Numbered from the stretch's first letter, positions 25,278 through 34,680 are shown. The stretch is DNA of 64,000 nt from Penaeicola halotolerans (GCF_016464625.1 NZ_JAEAGO010000001.1:868001-932000), one strand, 5' to 3'. Numbers and translations: made by a program. The notes: a model not told the origin generated them from the letters alone.

Positions 25278-26153
25278 ATGTCAAATACAGGACTGATCAT
25301 AGAAGAAAGAGCCAGTGACATTGGTGACTTTTTAGTGGGTCGACTATTACCTTTTAGAAAAAAGCGTATGGTCGGCCCATTTATATTTATAGACCATATG
25401 GGGCCCGCAGTGGTAAAACATGGTAGTTACCTAGACATCGGGCAACATCCACATATCGGACTCTCTACACTCACCTACCTCTTCGAAGGGGAGATCATGC
25501 ATGAGGACAGCATCGGGACTAAGCAGCGGATCACGCCTGGATCTGTCAATTGGATGACAGGTGGTCGTGGTATGACCCATACCGAACGCACTCCTGAGGA
25601 TTATAGAGATGGTAGAACGACTAAAATGCATGGTTTTCAGATCTGGGTAGCATTACCCAAGGATTTGGAAGACATGGAACCTAATTTCACTCATGTTGCA
25701 GCATCCGAACTTCCCAAATGGACACAGGATCATCTGCATTTCACACTAGTAGCTGGAGAAGCCTTTGGCAAAAAGTCTCCCGTACCTGTGTACTCTCCGC
25801 TCTTCATGATAGAGGTACATGCTAAAGAGAACGCTCAATTTGATGCTGGTACTGCCCTCAAAGGAGAAATCGGTATCTGCGTGATCAAAGGCAGTATCAC
25901 GGCATGTGACCAAGAGATCGGTGCTGGCAATATGCTGGTAGCTAAGGATGAAGACTACTGTAAAATTGGCGTTTCTAAAGATGCACACTTGCTGATCTTT
26001 GGTGGGGAAGCCTTTCCTGAGGAGCGTTTCATCTATTGGAACTTCGTAGCTTCTGATAAAGCTACGCTAGAAATAGCTAAAGAAAAGTGGAAAAATAAGG
26101 ACTTCCCAATGGTCAAAGGAGACACGAGTTACATCCCACTTCCAGAGAGATAA
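25278..26153 (+). CDS. pirin family protein
   Basis: 291 residues, bicupin. The N-terminal cupin has the pirin signature: VGRLLPFRKKRMVGPFIFIDHMGP, then DIGQHPHIGLSTLTYLFEGEIMHEDSIGT, with the His and Glu metal ligands, and NWMTGGRGMTHTERTPE. The C-terminal cupin is degenerate, as usual. Some pirins are quercetin dioxygenases and some are regulators; which applies here is open. The stop is directly followed by the sirtuin ATG with no spacer. Confidence 0.92.
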   Translation: MSNTGLIIEERASDIGDFLVGRLLPFRKKRMVGPFIFIDHMGPAVVKHGSYLDIGQHPHIGLSTLTYLFEGEIMHEDSIGTKQRITPGSVNWMTGGRGMTHTERTPEDYRDGRTTKMHGFQIWVALPKDLEDMEPNFTHVAASELPKWTQDHLHFTLVAGEAFGKKSPVPVYSPLFMIEVHAKENAQFDAGTALKGEIGICVIKGSITACDQEIGAGNMLVAKDEDYCKIGVSKDAHLLIFGGEAFPEERFIYWNFVASDKATLEIAKEKWKNKDFPMVKGDTSYIPLPER

Positions 26154-26849
26154 ATGAAAAAGAAACTAGTCGTACTCTCTGGTGCAGGCGTGAGCGCAGA
26201 GAGTGGTATTGCTACTTTCAGAGATGCTAATGGCCTATGGGAAGGCCATGATGTCATGCAAGTCGCCTCTCCTCAAGGTTGGTCAGCTGATCCTGCTTTG
26301 GTACTGGAATTTTACAATCAACGAAGAAAACAAGCACAAACAGCGCAACCTAATCAAGCCCACATACTTCTTGCACAACTAGAGCAACAGTATGAGGTAG
26401 TCATCATTACCCAAAATGTAGACAACCTGCATGAAAAAGCAGGAAGCTCCCAAGTCATACACTTACATGGAGAACTCTTCAAATCCCAAAGTACCCTAGA
26501 TCCTAGATTGGTATATGACATGGACCACTGGGAACTCAAACTTGGTGATCGCTGCGAGCGAGGCAGTCAATTAAGGCCTTATATCGTTTGGTTTGGAGAG
26601 GCTGTCCCGATGATAGAACCCGCCATAGAGGAAGTAGCGACTGCGGATATTTTTGCAGTGATAGGCACTTCCTTACTGGTATATCCAGCTGCTGGATTGG
26701 TTCAATATGCCCCTCCATATATCCCTAAGTTCATCATCGACCTAAAAGTCCCTGCTGTAGGAAATATAGACAACCTGATCAAAATCAACAAAACAGCCAG
26801 TGAAGGAGTCGCTGAAATGATCGCTCACCTTTCGGATATCAAAGATTAA
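26154..26849 (+). CDS. Sir2-family NAD-dependent protein deacylase (SIRT5/CobB-like), zinc-cysteine-free
   Basis: 231 residues. NAD-binding GAGVSAESGIATFRD, QNVD at 87-90 and catalytic H105 in HLHGE are present. Y54 and R57 in FYNQRR match the residues that give SIRT5/CobB enzymes preference for succinyl or malonyl lysine. The small domain has only one Cys (GDRCERG) instead of the usual four zinc-binding cysteines, so it probably folds without zinc. It ends with a 4-base convergent overlap with the VOC gene on the other strand. Confidence 0.9.
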   Translation: MKKKLVVLSGAGVSAESGIATFRDANGLWEGHDVMQVASPQGWSADPALVLEFYNQRRKQAQTAQPNQAHILLAQLEQQYEVVIITQNVDNLHEKAGSSQVIHLHGELFKSQSTLDPRLVYDMDHWELKLGDRCERGSQLRPYIVWFGEAVPMIEPAIEEVATADIFAVIGTSLLVYPAAGLVQYAPPYIPKFIIDLKVPAVGNIDNLIKINKTASEGVAEMIAHLSDIKD

Positions 26850-27901
26850 TCTTTCACCTTATTCAATGACAGCATACTGAGCATCCAGTTAGGAAGCGGC
26901 TTTTCTGGTTTTCTATTCTTGATATTGAGGTATAAACCGAGCTTTTCAAAGATGGGGATCTTGTGCGTTTCTACAAATTCGATCAGTGTGCCGTCTGGAT
27001 CTTCACAATAGGTGAAATGTCCTGCAGCTTTACCCATATCAAAGCTATCACTACTATCGACAGTAAATGGAAAGCCTTTAAGCGCGCACTTATTACGAAG
27101 CTTATCCATACCACGCACATCAAAGCATACATGGATAAAACCTAAATCACCCCAATTTCTATTTTCAAATAGCTTTTTAGCAGGCCTATCTTGAACTTGT
27201 ACGAGTTCTAGTTCTGTATCGCACAGCAATTTACTGAAGGCTCCCACTCTTGGTTGATGATTTCTCAAAAGTACCCTTCTAAAAGTATGATTACCTCCTG
27301 CTACGCCTTGTAAATCTTCAAACCGTCCAGAACGATCATAGACCATGTGATCATAGCCAAGTATCTGCATATAAAGCGGCAGTGCCTCTTCTATATTGGA
27401 TACACCTATCACACAGCCAGCAACCCCTCCACTGAGCACTTTGGATTTAGTAAACCAGCTATGACTTTCGATGATTTCAAAGACATTGTCATAAGGATCT
27501 TTGACATAAAAGTGAAGTTTTCCTTCTGGGCTTTTCTCAGGAGTACCTAGTACCTCTGCCCCATTTTCTACAAAATAAGCGTAAGTAGCTGCTACGTCAC
27601 GCGTCTTCATCTTAACAGCAAAGATGCCGTAATCTCCCATTTTAGGCATGAAATCAGGCTTTTGAGGGACTCTAGAAGTGTACTGCCAGATCTCAAATCC
27701 ACCACCACCCTGCATATTCATAGCCAATACAGCATAGCGATCTTCAGCTTTGTCACTAGTATATCTGGTCATCAGATTAGCTGTTGCTGCATCTTTGAAG
27801 ATCGGCACATTCATACCGAAAAACTTCCTGTACCACTTCCATGCTGCTTCAGCATCCGTAACTCCTATTCCTACCTGTTGTATTCCGCTGATGATGGGCA
27901 T
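26846..27901 (-). CDS. two-domain VOC family protein
   Basis: 351 residues made of two VOC pairs. The first half starts GIQQVGIGVTDAEAAWKWYRKFFG and ends HFYVKDPYDNVFEIIE; the second starts GCVIGVSNIEEALPLYMQILGY and ends HFTYCEDPDGTLIEFVETH. The conserved Glu ends of each module are likely metal ligands, as in extradiol or hydroxyphenylpyruvate dioxygenase relatives. The exact reaction is not identifiable. It lies downstream of the arsenosugar genes, 77 bases after the last, on the same strand. Confidence 0.8.
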   Translation of the reverse strand: MPIISGIQQVGIGVTDAEAAWKWYRKFFGMNVPIFKDAATANLMTRYTSDKAEDRYAVLAMNMQGGGGFEIWQYTSRVPQKPDFMPKMGDYGIFAVKMKTRDVAATYAYFVENGAEVLGTPEKSPEGKLHFYVKDPYDNVFEIIESHSWFTKSKVLSGGVAGCVIGVSNIEEALPLYMQILGYDHMVYDRSGRFEDLQGVAGGNHTFRRVLLRNHQPRVGAFSKLLCDTELELVQVQDRPAKKLFENRNWGDLGFIHVCFDVRGMDKLRNKCALKGFPFTVDSSDSFDMGKAAGHFTYCEDPDGTLIEFVETHKIPIFEKLGLYLNIKNRKPEKPLPNWMLSMLSLNKVKD

Positions 27902-27978
27902 AACGTAAAATTTGTTTCATGAAAAATAGCCCAAAAATGGAAAGTAGCAAAACCTTTAATCAAAAGTATAAAGATAAA

Positions 27979-28671
27979 TCATCTATAGTCGAGCATCTGC
28001 TTGTATGTTGCTCGAATCTCATCTGGATGCTTTTTTGCAAAGAACATCCTGAATGCCTTGAGATTAGCCAACTGAACGCGAAGCCAACTATTAGTATCAT
28101 ACTTGCGCGCTGACACTAAAATACTTTTCTGCATAATGTGAAAGCGATAGTTAGCACGCAACCTGATCAAAAAGTCATAATCCTCCATGATAGTGTAGTA
28201 CTCATCAAAGCCTTGCAATGCTTCGAACACTTCCCTTTTGACATATAAAGTCTGATCCCCACCTCGAAAATAGATCCGATCAAATCGGGTAAAGAAAGCA
28301 TTGATCTTCAAAATCAGTCTGTCAGAATCGAATTGATAGCGATAGCATCCAGCATCATAACCTTGCGCCAAACTAGCCTCAATATCGCTCACATAAGAAG
28401 CTAGAGGCTTCGTATCAGCATGGACGAAATATAGGACATCTCCTTTGGCTGCTTGTGCGCCTAAGTTCATTTGAGCCGCCCTACATCGCTGAGAGCTTTG
28501 TAATACTTTAGCACCTAGCGAACTAGCGATAGTAACCGTATCATCAGCACTTTGAGCATCTACTACGATGACTTCTAGGGTAGAACCAGACTGATTTTCG
28601 AATAAAAAAGGTACTAACCAAGCGATATTTTCAGCTTCATTGAGCGTAGGAATGATGACACTGATTTGCAT
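27979..28671 (-). CDS. arsenosugar-cluster glycosyltransferase (TIGR04283 type)
   Basis: 230 residues, a GT-A family 2 glycosyltransferase: ISVIIPTLNEAENI, the donor-site VVDAQSADDT, LYFVHADTK as the DxD-like motif, and GGDQTLYVKR followed by ED in YTIMEDYDF. Such proteins occur with ArsM and ArsS in arsenosugar clusters, where they are thought to handle the sugar moiety. Last gene of the operon. Confidence 0.85.
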   Translation of the reverse strand: MQISVIIPTLNEAENIAWLVPFLFENQSGSTLEVIVVDAQSADDTVTIASSLGAKVLQSSQRCRAAQMNLGAQAAKGDVLYFVHADTKPLASYVSDIEASLAQGYDAGCYRYQFDSDRLILKINAFFTRFDRIYFRGGDQTLYVKREVFEALQGFDEYYTIMEDYDFLIRLRANYRFHIMQKSILVSARKYDTNSWLRVQLANLKAFRMFFAKKHPDEIRATYKQMLDYR

Positions 28672-28683
28672 AGAGTCGAAAAC

Positions 28684-29280
28684 TTACTTTTTCTTGATGA
28701 CAAAGTTTTTGATGGGACTTTCCATGACAGCTCTCACCATGACACCATCTTCATAGTAAAATTTATTTTGATTGCCATTGACATCGACCTCATAGTAACC
28801 ATCATGAGGCGTAATCGGTGAAAGTAAGCCATAGTTTTCAGCAAGCATTTCTTTGAAAAGCTTAGGTTCATCAAAATATAGCCTAGCAGCACTATAGACG
28901 ATTTGCTTTTTGATGACAGTGTCTAATGCATACTTGTAGGTCTCAGCTTTGACGATATATTGGTTACCCTGCTTATAAACATTGGACTCAAAGTCATCTT
29001 TATTGGTATTGGTGATGACCTGTGAGGAGATGAATTGCTTGCCTACATACTTAGAAGTAGTCTTGTAGCTAAGCTTGATCGTACCAAAAAACCAAAAACT
29101 CACATCACTAGTGAGCACATAATAAGTAGTATCTGCTTTTTGAAAACGATTAGCTGTCATTTCCCCTATAGAGAAACCAGCTACCGTAATATCGTACTTT
29201 TGATTAGTCTGCGCATAGACTGATGACGTGCCTAGGCTGACTAAAAACAAAAAGAAACAGATTAGAATGAGTTTTGACAT
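28684..29280 (-). CDS. DUF6134-type secreted protein
   Basis: 198 residues with a signal peptide (MSKLILICFFLFLVSLGTSSVYAQ). The mature part is strand-rich (YDITVAGFSIGEMTANRFQ, TTSKYVGKQFISSQV, ending AVMESPIKNFVIKKK), like DUF6134 proteins found beside arsenosugar genes in Bacteroidota. Function unknown. It is 12 bases upstream of the glycosyltransferase gene. Confidence 0.65.
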   Translation of the reverse strand: MSKLILICFFLFLVSLGTSSVYAQTNQKYDITVAGFSIGEMTANRFQKADTTYYVLTSDVSFWFFGTIKLSYKTTSKYVGKQFISSQVITNTNKDDFESNVYKQGNQYIVKAETYKYALDTVIKKQIVYSAARLYFDEPKLFKEMLAENYGLLSPITPHDGYYEVDVNGNQNKFYYEDGVMVRAVMESPIKNFVIKKK

Positions 29281-29356
29281 AGTGAATAATTCATAAAACG
29301 ATAAGTTAAGGATTATCCTTAACTTATCTAGGTGTCTTAATCATTCTGATATACTA

Positions 29357-30328
29357 TTAGCAGCAACCTCCACCATCATAGAAATAAGTAGATTCTGATA
29401 CGAAAATATCTTTTCTACCTAGGTTCTTGATCGCTTGAGCTGTCTTATCACAGACAGAAAGCGGCTGATTTTGCATCAATGTGTGTCCCTTATGATCATC
29501 AAAATACTGCTCATTACCATAGTAGATGGCCGTCTTGCCAGTGAAAATACATGGGCCATCCGCTGGCATAGGATCTTTAATAGCACAAACTTCCACGCTT
29601 TCTAAGAATATATTTTCAGCAGTATCATAATGTCCTGGATCTAAGATCCTGTATGGACGCTTAGCCCTGACCTCTACTGTACCGAATCCCGCATCAGTGA
29701 TCATCTTGAGATATTCAGCCAGTGGTAAAGACCCGCTTAAGCACAATGCTCTCAGTCTATCATCATTTTTCAGAGATTCAGGCATCGGATTCTCTGTAAC
29801 AGGATCACTTAGCACAAGTCTACCATGTGGCTTTAACACACGATACATTTCTTTAAGCGCTAGCTCTAAGTCATGCTTAGTGAAAATGTTGAAAAGACAG
29901 TTTTGAGCAGCTACATCGATCGAACTATCTTCTATTGGGAGTGCCAAAGCACTTCCTTTACGTACCGATACAAATTCCTTTTTGAACCAATCGTTTTCTT
30001 TTTCTGCTAGAACCAAGTTATTTTGACAGGCTTCGATCATCTCATCTACGATGTCTACTCCTATCACGCCATTTTCTTTTCTAGAAAAATAGGCAAACTG
30101 TAATACCTCCATACCGCCACCAATACCGACATAAAGTATCGTTGGATTATTGACCAGATCCCTTGGATGTACTGTACTACCACAGCCGTAGTTCATCTCT
30201 AGCATGATCTTAGGAATACTCAACTGAGGCAACTGCCATACAGGGGTAGTCGTACAGCAAAGGCCTACATCTGGTGTGAGGGCTGCTTTTCTGTAAACAT
30301 CCTCGGTAGCATCTAAATAGTTACTCAT
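29357..30328 (-). CDS. arsM: arsenosugar-biosynthesis arsenite methyltransferase ArsM
   Basis: 323 residues. SAM-binding Rossmann core VGIGGGMEVLQFAYFSR and GVDIVDEMIEAC, then AAQNCLFNIF and LVLSDPVTENP. N-terminal CC (LCCTTT, residues 24-25), several Cys along the chain and a C-terminal GGGCC provide arsenic-binding thiols. It methylates As(III) using SAM as the first step toward arsenosugars. Its start overlaps the end of the TIGR04282 gene by 8 bases. Confidence 0.88.
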   Translation of the reverse strand: MSNYLDATEDVYRKAALTPDVGLCCTTTPVWQLPQLSIPKIMLEMNYGCGSTVHPRDLVNNPTILYVGIGGGMEVLQFAYFSRKENGVIGVDIVDEMIEACQNNLVLAEKENDWFKKEFVSVRKGSALALPIEDSSIDVAAQNCLFNIFTKHDLELALKEMYRVLKPHGRLVLSDPVTENPMPESLKNDDRLRALCLSGSLPLAEYLKMITDAGFGTVEVRAKRPYRILDPGHYDTAENIFLESVEVCAIKDPMPADGPCIFTGKTAIYYGNEQYFDDHKGHTLMQNQPLSVCDKTAQAIKNLGRKDIFVSESTYFYDGGGCC

Positions 30329-30938
30329 TATTTTGGTGAATTAAGTGTTTATATTGATTCCAATCATTTTCATTGTCTATATCAGATAGCACCGCTAGTT
30401 TCTGATAGCTTACCCTTTGTTTTTGGAGAGCTTGCTCTGTCAAGTATAGCACTTGATCAGTACTCCATGGTATAGCAGCAAACAAGTCAGCGTACAAATG
30501 TCTCATGCCAAGCATGTAGTATCCTCCATCAGCAGCAGGACCTATTACTACTTCATGATCATCTAGCGCTTTATAGGCAGTCTCTAAGATCTCACTACTC
30601 AACTCAGCACAGTCAGTACCGATGATGAGTACTTTTTCGTATCCTTGATCAAAGCAGTGCGTAAAAGCCTGCAACATACGAGCTCCTAGGTCTTTACCTG
30701 ATTGTGTAGCATAGTGATAATGCTGATAGCTTGTTTTTTCACTTGCTATAAGCTCATCAGAAAAGAACAGCCACTTATCGGCTTTTACCTCATTACAAAC
30801 AGCATGAGTATAGGCTACCAATTCACGATAGATCTCCAAAGCAGCATTATCTCCTACCGTAGCAGCTAACCTTGTTTTGACTTTGCCCAAAACCATATTC
30901 TTTTGGAAGATGATCAAGGCATTCTTTTGATCTTGCAT
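30321..30938 (-). CDS. TIGR04282-type glycosyltransferase/nucleotidyltransferase-like protein
   Basis: 205 residues. ALIIFQKNMVLGKVKTRLAATVGDNAALEIYREL at the N-terminus and VLIIGTDCAELSSEILETAYKALDDHEVVIGPAADGGYYMLGM are diagnostic of the DUF2064/TIGR04282 family (GT-A fold, related to CofC). It belongs to the arsenosugar cluster and pairs with the TIGR04283 enzyme there. Three bases separate it from arsS. Confidence 0.88.
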   Translation of the reverse strand: MQDQKNALIIFQKNMVLGKVKTRLAATVGDNAALEIYRELVAYTHAVCNEVKADKWLFFSDELIASEKTSYQHYHYATQSGKDLGARMLQAFTHCFDQGYEKVLIIGTDCAELSSEILETAYKALDDHEVVIGPAADGGYYMLGMRHLYADLFAAIPWSTDQVLYLTEQALQKQRVSYQKLAVLSDIDNENDWNQYKHLIHQNNE

Positions 30939-30941
30939 ACC

Positions 30942-31997
30942 TTACGAAGTCGCTCCCCCACAGCTAGATCCAGCTCCCGCGGTACATCCATAGCAATGCT
31001 GCTTGACGATGATTTCTCTATTGGTCAAGGCCGCTTGATTCCAGTCGGCTATATGTTGACTTCCCTCAGCTGCTACTTTCAGGTCAAGCATTTGATTGAA
31101 GTCACAGTCAAATAGATAGCCATCCCATCCGACAGAGATCGTATTACGACACATTACATTAGCTGCAGCTACAGGATTGAAAGCCGAAATCAGCTTTTCC
31201 ATGTATGCTTCGTAGTTACCGCTATTGATGAGGTAATCTAAAAATCTGCTAATAGGAAGATTGGTAATCGTGTAGAGTGAATTAAATACCAGGTTATAAC
31301 CGTTTTTCAAACGCTTTTTGAACTCTAGCTCTAAGGCGTCTTGTGCTGCTGGCATGAATGCTCCTGATGGATTATATACCAAGTTGAGCGTCAAGCCAGA
31401 ACCTTCTACACCATATCCTACCGCATTGAGCATTTCAAGTGCTCGGATTGATTTGTCAAATACGCCATCGCCTCTTTGAGAATCCGTCTTATTGGCAGTG
31501 AAATAAGGTAAAGAGGAAACCACTTCTATTTGGTGTTCTTTAAAAAACTCTGGGAGATCATTATACTTAGGATTGGCTACGATAATGGTCAAATTGCACC
31601 TAACGATAATATTAACTGACTGACTAATCTTTCGTATTTCTGTGACAAACCATCTAAAGTTAGGATTCATTTCTGGTGCTCCACCTGTGAGATCTACCGT
31701 TTTGACATCATGCTGACGGATCACATCCAGACAGTGCTGCATCACATCTTGCGTCATGATCTCCTTACGATCAGGTCCTGCATCTACGTGACAGTGTTTG
31801 CAGACTTGGTTACACATCTTACCCATATTGATCTGAAGGATCTCTATCTGGGTAGGCTTGAGTGGGTAGAGATTGATACCTCTTAATTTTTGACTAAAAG
31901 CTGTTTCTTCAAAGCCTGTGGGTGTATTAGCTTCTAAAACTTCTAATTCGTAAGTACTATTGGATAATTTACTTTGCTGGGCTTTTAAAGACTTCAT
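30942..31997 (-). CDS. arsS: arsenosugar-biosynthesis radical SAM protein ArsS
   Basis: 351 residues. The radical-SAM cluster CxxxCxxC is C62, C66, C69 (MCNQVCKHCH), followed by VDLTGGAPEMN. The C-terminal part has more cysteines (CRNTI, FDCDFNQML, CYGCTAGAGSSCGG), consistent with an auxiliary iron-sulfur site. ArsS attaches the 5'-deoxyadenosyl group to dimethylarsenic. It directly follows the AhpD-like gene (2-base gap). Confidence 0.92.
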   Translation of the reverse strand: MKSLKAQQSKLSNSTYELEVLEANTPTGFEETAFSQKLRGINLYPLKPTQIEILQINMGKMCNQVCKHCHVDAGPDRKEIMTQDVMQHCLDVIRQHDVKTVDLTGGAPEMNPNFRWFVTEIRKISQSVNIIVRCNLTIIVANPKYNDLPEFFKEHQIEVVSSLPYFTANKTDSQRGDGVFDKSIRALEMLNAVGYGVEGSGLTLNLVYNPSGAFMPAAQDALELEFKKRLKNGYNLVFNSLYTITNLPISRFLDYLINSGNYEAYMEKLISAFNPVAAANVMCRNTISVGWDGYLFDCDFNQMLDLKVAAEGSQHIADWNQAALTNREIIVKQHCYGCTAGAGSSCGGATS

Positions 31998-31999
31998 AA

Positions 32000-32332
32000 T
32001 TACATACTAAGTTCGTTTGCTTTGTTCATCATCTGTGTGGCATGTACCAAAGAGGCTCCACCTCTGATAGCGGCTGCTACATGCACTGCTTCCATCATTT
32101 GTTCTTCATCACATCCTTTTTCCATCGTATCTGTCGTGTAAGCATCTATGCAATAAGGACACTGGATAGCATGCGCTACGGCTAATGCAATCAGGGACTT
32201 CTCTCTGGCTGTCAAGGCACCTTCTTTAAATACCTCTCCATAATAATCAAAAAACTTATCCGCTAGAGGCTTCTGAAAGTCACCGATTTTACCAAATTTT
32301 TTAAGGTCTTCAGGGTTGTAGTATGTTTTCAT
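32000..32332 (-). CDS. arsenosugar-associated AhpD/CMD-like protein
   Basis: 110 residues, a carboxymuconolactone-decarboxylase fold with the redox pair C58/C61 in QCPYCIDAYT and the following His-rich helix (HVAAAIRGGASLVHA). This fits the 'peroxidase-like' protein that opens arsenosugar operons in Bacteroidota. First gene of the operon. Upstream 120 bases separate it from the divergent desaturase gene and should hold both promoters; I could not fix a clear TAnnTTTG pair. Confidence 0.85.
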   Translation of the reverse strand: MKTYYNPEDLKKFGKIGDFQKPLADKFFDYYGEVFKEGALTAREKSLIALAVAHAIQCPYCIDAYTTDTMEKGCDEEQMMEAVHVAAAIRGGASLVHATQMMNKANELSM

Positions 32333-32453
32333 GTTTGCTGCTTATTTATTTAAAATATACGTTTGAACTTTTCGATTAGATCTTTAGTCTTACAAAAGGT
32401 AGTAAATAATTGTAAGATTATTTGTTTCGTTTGAAGTTAATTAATTGAGAATT

Positions 32454-33179
32454 ATGGAAAGCTTTGATTGGGTTAAAAACATACAACCTTATCTGATTGG
32501 CATCAGCTTCGTACTGCTTTACCTAGCTGAGTCAGCTTTACCCTTTCAGCATCAGCAACATAGAAGACAGCATGACTTTAAAAATTTGCTGATTGGTGCT
32601 GCCAACCTTCTCTTAATCTTCTTTGCAGGATTTTATTTTCAACAGTTATTAACTTTTGCGAAAGAAAATCAAATTGGCTTGCTCCATCACTTCGATTGGC
32701 CATTATCCATCTTACTGTTGATAGAGCTGCTATTCATCGATCTATTTATGTACGGCTGGCATAGAGCCAATCATACTTGGCCTTTTCTATGGAAGTTTCA
32801 TAGCTTTCATCACCTAGACACACAACTCAATACAACAAGTGCATTTCGGTTTCACTTGGTAGAGATACTCTTTTCTTATGGTTTTAGAATGCTGCTTTTC
32901 CCCTTATTCGGAGTGAGTGTCTTAGCAGTACTGGTTCATGGAACTTTACTTTTTCCTGTGGTTCTTTTTCATCATTCCAATGTTAGGATCAATGCTACAC
33001 TAGACAAGTGGCTGAGATACGTGATAGTAACGCCTGAGATGCATCGTGTGCATCATTCTAACAAGCAAATAGAAACAGATTCAAATTATAGCTCACTCCT
33101 ATCCATTTGGGATAAAATCTTTCGTACTTTTCGTCAAAATGAAGGAGACATTACTTATGGACTTGACAAGCCCGAGTAA
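32454..33179 (+). CDS. sterol desaturase/fatty acid hydroxylase family membrane protein
   Basis: 241 residues from the ATG at 32454; a TTG nine bases earlier is also in frame. The His clusters typical of the di-iron membrane hydroxylases are present: HRANH, HSFHH, and HRVHHS near the end. Four or so hydrophobic segments. It acts on a lipid substrate that cannot be identified. Divergent from the arsenosugar operon. Confidence 0.88.
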   Translation: MESFDWVKNIQPYLIGISFVLLYLAESALPFQHQQHRRQHDFKNLLIGAANLLLIFFAGFYFQQLLTFAKENQIGLLHHFDWPLSILLLIELLFIDLFMYGWHRANHTWPFLWKFHSFHHLDTQLNTTSAFRFHLVEILFSYGFRMLLFPLFGVSVLAVLVHGTLLFPVVLFHHSNVRINATLDKWLRYVIVTPEMHRVHHSNKQIETDSNYSSLLSIWDKIFRTFRQNEGDITYGLDKPE

Positions 33180-33222
33180 TCTACCCTCCCATAAAGCACG
33201 TATATCAAACAAACGCAAACTC

Positions 33223-33978
33223 ATGAAATTAATCATATTTTATTCACTCTTGACCATTTGTTTAGTCGCTCCTTCTATGACACAAGCACAAGATGTATAT
33301 GGCAAATTATCCCAAGAGTTTCTCCTCTCTGTAAGATACGATGAGGATACTCAAAGTAAGGAAGATAGTCTGGCCAATGTATCCCCCGAAGTTCTCAGCC
33401 AAGAACTCAATACAGAAGCCAAAAAGAAAGCCTTCTGGCTAAATATCTACAATGCTTATGTGCAGAGAATATTAAAGGAAAATGCCGATCTATTTGAAAA
33501 GCGCTCTCAATTTTTCAATTCAAAACAAATCAAAATTGCTGGTGAGACGCTTAGCTTAGACATGATCGAGCACGGTATCATACGAAGCTCTCAGGTGAAA
33601 ATCGGTATGGGCTATATAGGCAAACTCTTTCCTAGCAAATATGAAAAGCAATTTAGACTAGAGAAGGTGGATCCTCGCATTCACTTTGCACTGAACTGCG
33701 GGGCAAAAAGCTGTCCAGCAGTTGCATATTACACAGCGGATCGAGTGGACGATGAGCTAGAGCGTGCAGTCCGAGGCTATCTCAAATCAGAGTGCGAAGT
33801 AAAAGATGGAGAAGTAGCCGTTCCTATGCTTTTTAGCTGGTTTAGAGGAGATTTTGGAGGCAAAAAAGGAATCAAAGAATTCTTAATAAAGTATGATATC
33901 ATCGATAACACGGATTATAAAATCAGCTTCATTGAATATGATTGGACACTTCAACTAGGTCAATACACTGACTTGTAA
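33223..33978 (+). CDS. DUF547 domain protein, secreted
   Basis: 251 residues from the Met at 33223, which starts a proper signal peptide (MKLIIFYSLLTICLVAPSMTQAQ); a longer frame starts inside the preceding gene. DUF547 motifs: KKAFWLNIYNAYVQR, the DPRIHFALNCGAKSCPA block with the conserved Cys/His, and SWFRGDFGG. DUF547 has a papain-like layout, but activity is unproven. Ends at a strong bidirectional hairpin. Confidence 0.85.
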   Translation: MKLIIFYSLLTICLVAPSMTQAQDVYGKLSQEFLLSVRYDEDTQSKEDSLANVSPEVLSQELNTEAKKKAFWLNIYNAYVQRILKENADLFEKRSQFFNSKQIKIAGETLSLDMIEHGIIRSSQVKIGMGYIGKLFPSKYEKQFRLEKVDPRIHFALNCGAKSCPAVAYYTADRVDDELERAVRGYLKSECEVKDGEVAVPMLFSWFRGDFGGKKGIKEFLIKYDIIDNTDYKISFIEYDWTLQLGQYTDL

Positions 33979-33981
33979 ATG

Positions 33982-34010
33982 AAAAGCCTTAGGAAACTAA
34001 GGCTTTTTTT
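33982..34010. terminator. bidirectional terminator between DUF547 and carbonic anhydrase genes
   Basis: Stem AAAAGCCTTAG / CTAAGGCTTTT (11 bp) with a GAAA tetraloop and T-runs on both strands; convergent genes on either side. Confidence 0.9.
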
Positions 34011-34021
34011 ATGACTATCTC

Positions 34022-34540
34022 CTATTCTTCTTTATCAAACCAGCCTGCATACATGACATAATTCTTTGCCGTGCGCGCTATGACATCATGCATCTCTGGA
34101 CCAGTATCTTTTACTTTTTTGGCTGGCATGCCTGCATAGATACTATTGGCTTCTACTACCGTTCCTGCTAGTACAACTGCTCCTGCTGCTATCACCGCAC
34201 CGCTATGTACGACTGCATCATCCATCACGATAGCTCCCATACCGATTAGGACATTGTCATGAATCGTACAGCCATGGACGATTGCATTGTGTGCGATAGA
34301 GACATTATTTCCAATGACCGTTTTGGCCTTTTGATAAGTGCAGTGGATTACAGCCCCATCTTGGATATTGGTGTGGTTACCGATAGTGATGCTATGCACA
34401 TCTCCTCTTACGACTGCATTGAACCAAACAGTGCAATTGTCACCCATAGTGACTTCACCTACCACAGTAGCATTTTCTGCTAACCAACAGTTTTCGCCCA
34501 TTTTAGGCTCAAACCCTCTTACTTTCTTAATCAAGGCCAT
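34022..34540 (-). CDS. gamma carbonic anhydrase family (hexapeptide-repeat) protein
   Basis: 172 residues. Left-handed beta-helix built from hexapeptide repeats (ATVVGEVTMGDNCTVWFNAVVRGDVHSITIGNHTNIQDGAVIHCT). Zinc ligand histidines fit the HCTYQ, AHNAIVHG positions. It belongs to the PaaY/YrdA/CaiE-like branch whose members are often weakly active. No catalytic claim can be made from the sequence. Confidence 0.88.
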   Translation of the reverse strand: MALIKKVRGFEPKMGENCWLAENATVVGEVTMGDNCTVWFNAVVRGDVHSITIGNHTNIQDGAVIHCTYQKAKTVIGNNVSIAHNAIVHGCTIHDNVLIGMGAIVMDDAVVHSGAVIAAGAVVLAGTVVEANSIYAGMPAKKVKDTGPEMHDVIARTAKNYVMYAGWFDKEE

Positions 34541-34680
34541 ATTTTCTTCGTTTCTTACAGGTCAAAAATAAGGATTAAAAATCTATTAAAAATTTTTAAA
34601 AACATTTGAACTTTTTAGCACGTCCTTTGTTCTCGTGTATATACATCAATTTTTCAAAAAACTATCAATCAAAACAAATT

